From contig NC_085141.1 in assembly GCF_024139115.2 (NCBI RefSeq), positions 378,726,995 through 378,790,994 of the forward strand: 64,000 bases of DNA, in the 5' to 3' direction. This document shows, in pieces, positions 9,263 to 19,931 of the stretch (the stretch's first letter is position 1; every line of letters begins with the position of its first letter). A model generated the notes under the pieces. That model was not told the DNA's origin. It made no database searches and was given only the letters and a program-made list of their open reading frames with translations. The position numbers and the translations under genes were made by a program. The DNA comes from Armigeres subalbatus (taxonomy: Eukaryota; Arthropoda; Insecta; Diptera; Culicidae).

Positions 9263-11794
9263 GAGGTTCCTTTCAAACGGCTCGGAAGCCTCCTTTCAAG
9301 AGGCTCGGAAGCCTCCTTTCAAGAGGCTCGGAAGCCTCCTTTCAAGAGGCTCGGAAGCCTCCTTTCAAGAGGCTCGGAAGCCTCCTTTCAAGAGGCTCAG
9401 GCCTCCTTTCAAGAGGCTCAGAAGCCTCCTTTCAAGAGGCTCAGGAAGCCTCCTTTCAAGAGGCTCAGAAGCCTCCTTTCAAGAGGCTCAAGCCTCCTTT
9501 CAAGAGGCTCAGAAGCCTCCTTTCAAGAGGCTCAGAAGCCTCCTTTCAAGAGGCTCAGAAGCCTCCTTTCAAGAGGCTCAAGCCTCCTTTCAAGAGGCTC
9601 AGAAGCCTCCTTCCAAGAGGCTCAGGCCTCCTTCCAAGAGGCTCAGGCCTCCTTCCAAGAGGCTCAGGCCTCCTTCCAAGAGGCTCAGAAGCCTCCTTCC
9701 AAGAGGCTCAGAAGCCTCCTTCCAAGAGGCTCAGGCCTCCTTCCAAGAGGCTCAGAAGCCTCCTTCCAAGAGGCTCAGAAGCCTCCTTCCAAGAGGCTCA
9801 GGAAGCCTCCTTCCAAGAGGCTCAGAAGCCTCCTTCCAAGAGGCTCAGAAGCCTCCTTCCAAGAGGCTCAGAAGCCTCCTTCCAAGAGGCTCAGAAGCCT
9901 CCTTCCAAGAGGCTCAAGCCTCCTTCCAAGAGGCTCAGAAGCCTCCTTCCAAGAGGCTCAGAAGCCTCCTTCCAAGAGGCTCAGGCCTCCTTCCAAGAGG
10001 CTCAGAAGCCTCCTTCCAAGAGGCTCAGGCCTCCTTCCAAGAGGCTCGGAAGCCTCCTTCCAAGAGGCTCAGGCCTCCTTCCAAGAGGCTCAGAAGCCTC
10101 CTTCCAAGAGGCTCAGGCCTCCTTCCAAGAGGCTCAGAAGCCTCCTTCCAAGAGGCTCAGAAGCCTCCTTCCAAGAGGCTCAGAAGCCTCCTTCCAAGAG
10201 GCTCAGAAGCCTCCTTCCAAGAGGCTCAGAAGCCTCCTTCCAAGAGGCTCAGGCCTCCTTCCAAGAGGCTCAGAAGCCTCCTTCCAAGAGGCTCAGAAGC
10301 CTCCTTCCAAGAGGCTCAGGCCTCCTTCCAAGAGGCTCAGGCCTCCTTCCAAGAGGCCTCAGAAGCCTCCTTCCAAGAGGCTCAGAAGCCTCCTTCCAAG
10401 AGGCTCAGAGCCTCCTTCCAAGAGGCTCAGAAGCCTCCTTCCAAGAGGCTCAGGCCTCCTTCCAAGAGGCTCAGAAGCCTCCTTCCAAGAGGCTCAGAAG
10501 CCTCCTTCCAAGAGGCTCAGAGCCTCCTTCCAAGAGGCTCAGAAGCCTCCTTCCAAGAGGCTCAGAAGCCTCCTTCAAGAGGCTCAGAAGCCTCCTTCCA
10601 AGAGGCTCAGAAGCCTCCTTCCAAGAGGCTCAGAAGCCTCCTTCCAAGAGGCTCAGAAGCCTCCTTCCAAGAGGCTCAGAAGCCTCCTTCCAAGAGGCTC
10701 AGAAGCCTCCTTCCAAGAGGCTCAGGCCTCCTTCCAAGAGGCTCAGAAGCCTCCTTCCAAGAGGCTCAGGCCTCCTTCCAAGAGGCTCAGAAGCCTCCTT
10801 CCAAGAGGCTCAAGCCTCCTTCCAAGAGGCTCAGGCCTCCTTCCAAGAGGCTCAGAAGCCTCCTTCCAAGAGGCTCAGGCCTCCTTCCAAGAGGCTCAGG
10901 CCTCCTTCCAAGAGGCTCAGAAGCCTCCTTCCAAGAGGCTCAGAAGCCTCCTTCCAAGAGGCCTCAGAGCCTCCTTCCAAGAGGCTCAGAAGCCTCCTTC
11001 CAAGAGGCTCAGAAGCCTCCTTCCAAGAGGCTCAGCCTCCTTCCAAGAGGCTCAGGCCTCCTTCCAAGAGGCTCAGAAGCCTCCTTCCAAGAGGCTCAGA
11101 AGCCTCCTTCCAAGAGGCTCAGAAGCCTCCTTTCAAGAGGCTCAGAGCCTCCTTTCAAGAGGCTCAGAGCCTCCTTTCAAGAGGCTCAGGCCTCCTTTCA
11201 AGAGGCTCAGAAGCCTCCTTTCAAGAGGCTCAGGCCTCCTTTCAAGAGGCTCAGAGCCTCCTTTCAAGAGGCTCAGGAAGCCTCCTTTCAAGAGGCCTGG
11301 AAGCCTCCTTTCAAGAGGCTCAGAAGCCTCCTTTCAAGAGGCTCAGAAGCCTCCTTTCAAGAGGCTTGAAGCCTCCTTTCAAGAGGCTCAGAGCCTCCTT
11401 TCAAGAGGCTCAGAAGCCTCCTTTCAAGAGGCTCAGAAGCCTCCTTTCAAGAGGCTCAGAAGCCTCCTTTCAAGAGGCTCAGAAGCCTCCTTTCAAGAGC
11501 TCAGAAGCCTCCTTTCAAGAGGCTCAGAAGCCTCCTTTCAAGAGGCTCAGAAGCCTCCTTTCAAGAGGCTCAGAAGCCTCCTTTCAAGAGGCTCAGGCCT
11601 CCTTTCAAGAGGCTCAGAAGCCTCCTTTCAAGAGGCTCAGAAGCCTCCTTTCAAGAGACTCAGAAGCCTCCTTTCAAGAGGCTCAGGAAGCCTCCTTTCA
11701 AGAGGCTCGGAAGCCTCCTTTCAAGAGGCTTGGAAGCCTCCTTTCAAGAGGCTCGGAAGCCTCCTTTCAAGAGGCTCGGAGGCTCGGAAGCCTC
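9263..11794 (+). repeat. 23-bp tandem array C
   Basis: About 115 units of the array A unit in reverse orientation (GCCTCCTTTCAAGAGGCTCGGAA). Unit lengths vary from 20 to 24 bp, mostly 23 and 21, and most indels fall between the arms of the GAGGCT/AGCCTC palindrome. Outer units read CTCGG; inner units read CTCAG from about 9,396 to 11,690; a core block from about 9,605 to 11,125 also carries TTCC in place of TTTC. Stop-free frames of 707 and 879 codons on the plus strand are a consequence of the repeat and are not annotated as CDS. Confidence 0.97.
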
Positions 11795-12103
11795 CAGGCA
11801 TTGCAATATCATCTGAGCACAGGATATTATCTTTGCTTGTGCAAAGATATTATCTCTAATCAAAGAGCACTCTGGAAAGATATTATCATTTGAGCGTTCG
11901 ATGATGATCCGGATAGCCAGTGCGGTTCGGGGGTTGTTCGCGTTGTGAAGGTGTTGCTACAATAAAAGCTGTGACAAAATGTTTCTCCATGACGAACATT
12001 GCACTTTGTTTACTGAGCGGATAGATAGCTAAGATCGATATCCCATTATTTCATCAGTATCTTTGCTCAAAAGATCGAATGATGGGGTGGTTTGCAATGC
12101 CTG
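11795..12103. mobile_element. 309-bp hAT-like MITE inside the 23-bp array
   Basis: Bounded by perfect 12-bp terminal inverted repeats (CAGGCATTGCAA at 11,795; TTGCAATGCCTG ending at 12,103) and flanked by GAAGCCTC at 11,787-11,794 and 12,104-12,111. An 8-bp duplication and a CA(G)G start are hAT features. The interior has three GATATTATC motifs and no ORF. Caveat: the target is itself repetitive, so the flank match is weaker evidence than usual, although the register requires an 8-bp duplication. Confidence 0.7.
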
Positions 12104-13388
12104 GAAGCCTCCTTTCAAGAGGCTCGGAAGCCTTCTTTCAAGAGGCTCGGAAGCCTCCTTTCAAGAGGCTCGGAAGCCTCCTTTCAAGAGGCTCGGAAGC
12201 CTCCTTTCAAGAGGCTCGGAAGCCTCCTTTCAAGAGGCTCGGAAGCCTCCTTTCAAGAGGCTCGGAAGCCTCCTTTCAAGAGGCTCAGAAGCCTCCTTTC
12301 AAGAGCTCGGAAGCCTCCTTTCAAGGGGCTCGGAAGCTTCCTTTCAAGAGGCTCGGAAGCCTCCTTTCAAGAGGCTCGGAAGCCTCCTTTCAAGAGGCCC
12401 AGAAGCCTCCTTTCAAGAGACTCAGAAGCCTCCTTTCAAGAGGCTCAGAAGCCTCCTTTCAAGAGGCTCAGAAGCCTCCTTTCAAGAGGCTCAGAAGCCT
12501 CCTTTCAAGAGCTCAGAAGCCTCCTTTCAAGAGGCTCAGGAAGCCTCCTTTCAAGAGGCTCAGAGCCTCCTTTCAAGAGGCTCAGAAGCCTCCTTTCAAG
12601 AGGCTCAGGCCTCCTTTCAAGAGGCTCAGAGCCTCCTTTCAAGAGGCTCAGAAGCCTCCTTTCAAGAGGCTCAGAAGCCTCCTTTCAAGAGCTCAGAAGC
12701 CTCCTTTCAAGAGCTCAGGCCTCCTTTCAAGAGGCTCAGCCCTCCTTTCAAGAGGCTCAGAAGCCTCCTTTCAAGAGGCTCAGGCCTCCTTTCAAGAGGC
12801 TCAGGCCTCCTTTCAAGAGGCTCAGAAGCCTCCTTTCAAGAGGCTCAAGCCTCCTTTCAAGAGGCTCAGAAGCCTCCTTTCAAGAGCTCAAGCCTCCTTT
12901 CAAGAGGCTCAGAAGCCTCCTTTCAAGAGGCTCAAGCCTCCTTTCAAGAGGCTCAGAAGCCTCCTTTCAAGAGGCTCAGCCCTCCTTTCAAGAGGCTCAG
13001 AAGCCTCCTTTCAAGAGGCTCAGAGCCTCCTTTCAAGAGGCTCAGAAGCCTCCTTTCAAGAGGCTCAGAAGCCTCCTTTCAAGAGCTCAGAAGCCTCCTT
13101 TCAAGAGGCTCAGAAGCCTCCTTTCAAGAGGCTCAGAAGCCTCCTTTCAAGAGGCTCAGCCTCCTTTCAAGAGGCTCAGAAGCCTCCTTCCAAGAGGCTC
13201 GGAAGCCTCCTTTCAAGAAGCTCAAGAGCCTCCTTTCGAGAGGCTCAAAAGCCTCCTTTCAAGAGGCTCGGAAGCCTCCTTTCAAGAGGCTCGGAAGCCT
13301 CCTTTCAAGAGGCTCGGAAGCCTCCTTTCAAGAGGCTCGGAAGCCTCATTTCAAGAGGCTCGGAAGCCTCCTTTCAAGAGGCCTCCCA
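12104..13388 (+). repeat. 23-bp tandem array D
   Basis: About 57 further units in the same orientation as array C. It is probably the same array, split by the MITE at 11,795-12,103. Edges carry CTCGG units (12,104-12,395 in part, and 13,200-13,388) and the interior carries CTCAG with many 21- and 22-bp units. A single TTCC unit occurs at about 13,186. Long stop-free frames in all three plus-strand frames share one peptide and are not genes. Confidence 0.96.
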
Positions 13389-13526
13389 GCGTTGAGTTTT
13401 TTTAACTTACTTTTAGGTTGTTTTTCTCTTCTTTTTCATCCACTCTTTCTTCTGTTGTCAAAAACAAAGGAGCAAAACAATCCAACGACGCCAGATCATT
13501 TCCAGCCAGCGGCGGCGGCGTGGGTC

Positions 13527-16500
13527 GGCGTGGGGTAATTTCAAACGTAAAAATTTCTTCGGATTTTTTTCAGAGCTTCTCAACGTGCTCCTCAGGATTT
13601 CCTTCACGATTTTGTCCGGAAGTTCCATCAGGATTTCGCCCGGAAGTTCCTCCGAAAGTTCATCCAGAAATTTCTCCAGTAGATCTTCCAGGATTTCGTC
13701 CGAAAGTGCCTCCAGAACTTCGTCTGGAAATTCCTTGAGGATTTCGACGGAAGTTCCTTCAGGAATTCGTCTGGAAGATCCTCCAGGATTTCACCTGAAG
13801 GTGCTCCAGGATTTCATCCGAAAGTTTCTCCAGATATTTCTTCGCAAATATCTCCAGAAAGTTTCTCCATGATTTCTTCCGGAAGTTCCACCAAGATTTC
13901 GTCCTGAAGTTTCTTCAGGATTTCGTTCGGAAGTTTCTCCAGGATTTCGTCCAGAAGTTCATCCATGATTTCGTTCGGATTTTCCTTCAGGATTTCGTCC
14001 GAAAGCTTCTTCAAGATATCATCCGCAAGTTTCTCCAGAATATCATTCCGAAGTTACTTCAGGATTTTGTCCGGAAGTTTCTCCAGGATTTCTTCTAGAA
14101 GTTCCTTCAGGATTTCGTCCGGAAGTTTCTACAGAATTTCGTCCGGAAGTTCCTCTAGGAATTCCTCCGGAAGTTCCTCTAGGAATTCCTCCGGAAGTTC
14201 CTCCAGAATTTTGTTCGGAAGTTCCTCCACGGTTTGGTCCGGAAGTTGCATCGGGATTTCGCGCGGAAGTTCCTCCGAAAGTTCATCCAGAAATTTCTGC
14301 AGTAGATCTTCCAGGATTTCGTCCGAAAATGCCTCCAGAACTTCGTCTGGAAATTCCTTGAGGATTTCGACGGAAGTTCCTTCAGGAATTCGTCTGGAAG
14401 ATCCTCCAGGATTTCACCTGAAGGTGCTCCAGGATTTCATCCGAAAGTTTCTCCAGATATTTCTTCGCAAATATCTCCAGAAAGTTTCTCCATGATTTCT
14501 TCCGGAAGTTCCACCAAGATTTCGTCCTGAAGTTTCTTCAGGATTTCGTTCGGAAGTTTCTCCAGGATTTCGTCCAGAAGTTCATCCATGATTTCGTTCG
14601 GATTTTCCTTCAGGATTTCGTCCGAAAGCTTCTTCAAGATATCATCCGAAAGTTTCTCCAGAATATCATTCCGAAGTTACTTCAGGAATTTGTCCGGAAG
14701 TTTCTCCAGGATTTCTTCTAGAAGTTCCTTCAGGATTTCGTCCGGAAGTTTCTACAGAATTTCGTCCGGAAGTTCCTCTAGGAATTCCTCCGGAAGTTCC
14801 TCTAGGAATTCCTCCGGAAGTTCCTCCAGAATTTTGTTCGGAAGTTCCTCCACGGTTTGGTCCGGAAGTTGCATCGGGATTTCGCGCGGAAGTTCCTCCA
14901 AAATTTCGTTAAGAAGTTCCTCCGGAATTCCTCCAGAAGTTCCTCCAGAATTTTATCCGGAAGTTATTCTAGGATTTCGTCCGGAAGATCCTCCGGGATT
15001 CACCACAAAATTCCTCCAGGATTTCGTCCGGAAGTTCCTCCAGGAATTTCTCCGAAAGTTCATCCAGGATTTCGTCAGGAAGTTCCTCAAGGATTTTCGG
15101 CGTGGGGTAATTTCAAGCGTAAAAATTTCTTCGGATTTTTCAGAAGCTTCTCAACGTGCTCCTCAGGATTTCCTTCACGATTTTGTCCGGAAGTTCCATC
15201 AGGATTTCGCCCGGAAGTTCCTCCGAAAGTTCATCCAGAAATTTCTCCAGTAGATCCTCCAGGATTTCGTCCGAAAGTGCCTCCAGAACTTCGTCTGGAA
15301 ATTCCTTGAGGATTTCGACGGAAGTTCCTTTAAGAATTCGTCTGGAAGATCCTCCAGGATTTCATCTGGAAGGTGCTCCAGGATTTCATCCGAAAGTTTC
15401 TCCAGATATTTCTTCGCAAATATCTCCAGAAAGTTTCTCCATGATTTCTTCCGGAAGTTCCACCAAGATTTTGTCCTGAAGTTTCTTCAGGATTTCGTTC
15501 GGAAGTTTCTCCAGGATTTCGTCTAGAAGTTCATCCATGATTTCGTTCGAATGTTCCTTCAGGATTTCGTCCGAAAGCTTCTCCAAGATGTCATCCGAAA
15601 GTTTCTCCAGAATTTCCTCCAGAATATCATTCCGAAGTTACTTCAGGATTTGGTCCGGAAGTTTCTCCAGGATTTCTTCTAGAAGTTCCTTCAGGATTTC
15701 GTCCTGAAATTTCTACAGAATTTCGTCCGGAAATTCCTCCAGAATTTTGTCCGGAAGTTCCTCCACGGTTTGGTCCGGAAGTTGCATCGGGATTTCGCGC
15801 GGAAGTTCCTCCAAAATTTCGTTAAGAAGTTCCTCCGGAATTCCTCCAGAAGTTCCTCCAGAATTTTATCCGGAAGTTCTTCTAGGATTTCGTCCGGAAG
15901 ATCCTCCGGGATTTCATCAGGAAATTCCTCCAGGATTTCGTCCGGAAGTTCCTCCAGTAATTTCTCCGAAAGTTCTTCCAGGATTTCGTCAGGAAGTTCC
16001 TCAAGGATTTTCGGCGTGGGGTAATTTCAAGCGTAAAAATTTCTTCGGATTTTTTTCAGAAGCTTCTCAACGTGCTCCTCAGGATTTCCTTCACGATTTT
16101 GTCCGGAAGTTCCATCAGGATTTCGCCCGGAAGTTCCTCCGAAAGTTCATCCAGAAATTTCTCCAGTAGATCCTCCAGGATTTCGTCCGAAAGTGCCTCC
16201 AGAACTTCGTCTGGAAATTCCTTGAGGATTTCGACGGAAGTTCCTTCAAGAATTCGTCTGGAAGATCCTCCAGGATTTCATCTGAAAGGTGCTCCAGGAT
16301 TTCATCCGAAAGTTTCTCCAGATATTTCTTCGCAAATATCTCCAGAAAGTTTCTCCATGATTTCTTCCGGAAGTTCCACCAAGATTTTGTCCTGAAGTTT
16401 CTTCAGGATTTCGTTCGGAAGTTTCTCCAGGATTTCGTCTAGAAGTTCATCCATGATTTCGTTCGAATGTTCCTTCAGGATTTCGTCCGAAAGCTTCTCC

Positions 16501-16850
16501 AAGATGTCATCCGAAAGTTTCTCCAGAATTTCCTCCAGAATATCATTCCGAAGTTACTTCAGGATTTGGTCCGGAAGTTTCTCCAGGATTTCTTCTAGAA
16601 GTTCCTTCAGGATTTCGTCCTGAAATTTCTACAGAATTTCGTCCGGAAATTCCTCCAGAATTTTGTCCGGAAGTTCCTCCACGGTTTGGTCCGGAAGTTG
16701 CATCGGAACTTCGCGCGGAAGTTCCTCCAAGATTTCGTTAAGAAGTTTCTCCGGAAGTTCATTCCGGAATTCCTCCAGAAGTTCCTCCAGAATTTTATAC
16801 GGAAGTTCTTCTAGGAAGTTCTTCTAGGTATGCTTCCAGGAATTCCTACA
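13527..16850. repeat. 24-bp array with higher-order blocks
   Basis: Built from a 24-bp unit (approximately TTCGTCCGGAAGTTCCTCC + AGGAT), itself two diverged 12-mers. Larger blocks repeat: a leader GGCGTGGGGTAATTTCAA... starts at 13,527, 15,099 and 16,013 (last interval 914 bp), and an internal 623-bp copy relates about 13,965 to about 14,588. Open frames on + encode Ser-rich (SSGSSSRI) or Pro-rich (FRPEVPPG) octapeptide repeats, and those on - encode EILKELPDE-like repeats. All arise from the 24-bp periodicity, so none is annotated as CDS. Confidence 0.93.
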
Positions 16851-17760
16851 AAATTTGCATAAAAAATTCTTCTTTTAAGATTTTTTTTCGGGAGGCTCTC
16901 CAGAAACTCCTTCCTCAGAAAGTTCGTTCGGAAGCCCCTCAGATAATTCCTCGCTAGATTCCTGTAGGAATTCTTCCGGAATTTCTTGAAGTTATTCCTC
17001 CAAAATCCATTTCAAAATTTCCCTGGTGTTCAGATAATTCATAGGAGCTATTACGAAATTTCCCCCTGAATTCCTCCAGAAATTTAATTATTTTACGGAT
17101 GTTCCTCTCGGATGTCTACAAGTTTTTCTTCAAGAACTCTCTGAAATTCTCCCTGTTGTTCCTACAGAAACTCCTCAAAGAATGCTTCCACTGAACTTCT
17201 TTCGAATCTCACATAGAATTTCTGACGCAACTTCCAACCACTCCAGAAATTATTCCGGAAATCCATCCAGGAGTTTCCCAAAACATTCCTCCAAGAAGCC
17301 CCAGGAGACTAGTTTTGGAATGCTTCAGTAATTTCTTCAGAAAATCCTCTGAAAATTATATATTTGAAGTTCTCCCGAATCATTTACAGAAATTCTGAAA
17401 GTCCGTAGTTTTTTTCCGGGTCCTTCCACCCAAATTTCTGCCCTGGGAATTCTTCCACAAATACTCCTGCCTTCTCTTCCTCGAGTTTTTTTTTTCAGGG
17501 GTTTACTTGGCATTTACTTAAAGAATACTTCTTTAAATTACTCTATAGGTTCTCCAATAAATTGCTTCGAAAATTTGTTTTGAACTTCCTCCAGAAACTC
17601 CCTAAGGTATACTCCAAAAAATTCTCTAGGAACTGCTCCAGTATATTCCTCCACACGGAATTCACGATAGATTTTTTGTGGGATTATTCGAAGGAGTTCT
17701 TAAAAGATTTCATGAAACGATTTCATGAAATAATTAGCGAAGGAATGCTCTGTAAATGAA
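16851..17760. repeat. decayed 12/24-bp repeat DNA
   Basis: A continuation of the preceding array with units such as TTCCTCCAGAAA and GAATTCCTCC that are increasingly diverged and out of register. No coding content. Confidence 0.7.
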
Positions 17761-18085
17761 ATTTCTAATTGGAATTTCTAGAGTTATATTCAAAAAATCT
17801 GAAAGAGTTGTTGAAGAAAGCTCAGAAGAAAATTGAAAACGGTAATCATGGTTGAATCACTGTACAATTTTCTGGATGAATTCTTGATTTCACGATGGGC
17901 TTCCAGAAGATATTCTCTAATAAATAGCCTAAATAATTTCTGAAGAAATTCATAGAGAAATTCAAGAAAATGAAGTATTTTCAAATGTAGTTTAGAAGAA
18001 ACTAGTTTACCGTTGCGGCAGACGTTGTCCTGCATAGTAGGCGATCATGGGAGTCGAGAATGTTTCTCACCCGAAAACATCCTAG
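17761..18085. other. unassigned spacer
   Basis: AT-rich. A trace of GAAATTC-type repeat remains. No gene recognised. Confidence 0.3.
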
Positions 18086-18172
18086 ACTGGACCAAAAATC
18101 GAACTTGCCATCTCCGGATTGGAAATCCTACGCCTTTGCTCGCAAGGCTACTGGAGACCGAGAAAAATTTCC
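18086..18172 (-). mobile_element. tRNA-derived SINE, copy 1
   Basis: On the minus strand, GTAGCCTTGCGAGCAAAGG resembles a Pol III box A region and AGTTCGATTTTTGGTCC resembles box B, separated by a GTAGGATTTCCAATCC arm. A diverged copy lies at 55,352-55,425. The SINE tail probably extends left to about 18,030 (minus-strand GATGTTTTCGGGTGAGAAAC). Confidence 0.5.
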
Positions 18173-19931
18173 TTACGAATCCTATTTCTAGTTTTTCACG
18201 ATTTACTCAACCTTTGACTTTGACAACCAGACTTTCAGATATCAGATACCCTTATTCGTTACATTATTGCGATGAGTGTGGAATAAGTTTTTCCTTTTTC
18301 GACAGTTGTATGTTTTCTTGTGCCTCGAAAATAGTTTCACATTTGAGCAGGGTGAGCCATATTTGCATTACCCATTAATATTGCAAATGATGGCAATCGT
18401 TTCCTTCTTGTCAAATCCTTGAAGCCTGTGTGAAGTTTTTTATGGTTTGAAACTCCACGTCAAGTCGTTCGTTCTCTGCTAACAAGAAATGATGGATTGT
18501 TTCGATCTAGAATTCATGGAATGAAAAATTGCCGTTCTTCCAGAAAAGCTTCAGCAACCATGTGTTCGTCCTAGTGCTGAACGGGTGCGCCGACAATGTA
18601 GAGTAGATAGTCATTATGCTGACACTGACTGGTGCTACGCTGGCCCGGCAGAAATCCGTTTTAAGGATCTGACACGCACATACGTGAAGGACGAACATGT
18701 TGACCGACAAATTTTCAACGATGATTTATTGCTAATTAATTTACGGTTATAGCAAGTGCTATCTCGATCTCCACTCTACCTGGACGGGAGAATCGCTGTG
18801 ACCTAGTAGGACATTGGATGTCGGACAGCTTCTTTCTGCTGGTACTCTGCTACAGGATACAGTCAATGGTGGAACAACTGTAAGAACTGATATTACACGT
18901 GTTTCTATGATTGCCATGGAATCAATGATATTGTATCGGATGTCATGAAATCGAATTCAATTGAATTATTTAGAAAATTGTGTCAATTTGGCATCCAATT
19001 GTTGCCTACAACCCTGGCTCAACTGTTCGTCATCGTGTGACCGTTGTTCATGTGGAGATTATCCTCAGACAAACAAATTCATGCTTTCACGCGTATCCTG
19101 AATCTGGAGTCGCTTTTATATTCATGGAAATTTCAGCCATGTGGTGTGCCTTCTTTTCGCTGGCCACACCGCTGCCGTTTGAATTGTGGACACGACACTC
19201 AAAGCACTCCGCGAACGATGAGCACGAATGAAGCTTGAAATCTGGTCTGTGTCAGCTGATCTACGTTATCGAAGCGTCCGAGCATAACGACTGGGCAACT
19301 TTGGATGTTGTATTACTTGCATTCAAAAAGTTCTATGCAGAGCCTTTTTTGCCAGAATCCCATGGAAGAATTATTCTTTGTAAAAGTCATGAACAGGCTA
19401 TTTCTGAAATATCGATATCTAGTGATGTACAAAAAATCAAGCCATTTGGTTGTACCGCGGTCAAGTTATTAACGTTGCGGACGGGAATAGGGGGTGCTGC
19501 CCAAATGGTCCCGCTCCCTAGATAACAGTTATTAATATCCTATAATTTTTTTTCTGTATTCGAAATTCTACACCCTAGCTGTATTTTAATCAAATTATTA
19601 TATTTATGATATATCATAAGTGCTACTCATTTTTAGGAACTTCCTAAGGCTAAGGTTAGCAGTAAGATGTGCGACTGCAAGATCAATTTAGTGTTTTGAC
19701 TCAATTTCGTTTTCTAACTTCTTCTTCGACTTTTGTCATGTTATTTATTCCATACGATCACTGGCGGCGCCAAAGTTCTGGTAAAGGTGGGGCACCAGCA
19801 TTTTTGGCGTAATTGGTTCATTTATAATTTGGCGTCAGTAGTAAGAATTATAATTGGAGGCGTCAAGCGATAAGTTAATTTAAAAAAATGTCTGGCAGTT
19901 TAAATGTAAAGAAATTTTAATTGTAGAGGAG
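18173..19931. other. unassigned DNA with short frames
   Basis: Short open frames at 18,980-19,231 and 19,235-19,525 on + are not supported by any family signature. No clear splice structure or transposon ends. Confidence 0.3.

Noticed and set aside
9246..13538. Open frames of 437-879 codons across the 23-bp arrays as protein genes
   Set aside because: All three frames encode the same cyclic repeat peptide because the unit is stop-free and 23 bp long. There are no gene-like starts, introns or domains, so they are repeat artefacts unless translation is shown.
13418..16502. Ser-rich, Pro-rich and Glu/Leu-rich open frames as structural or collagen-like proteins
   Set aside because: Different octapeptide repeats appear in every frame on both strands, exactly as a 24-bp stop-free unit predicts.
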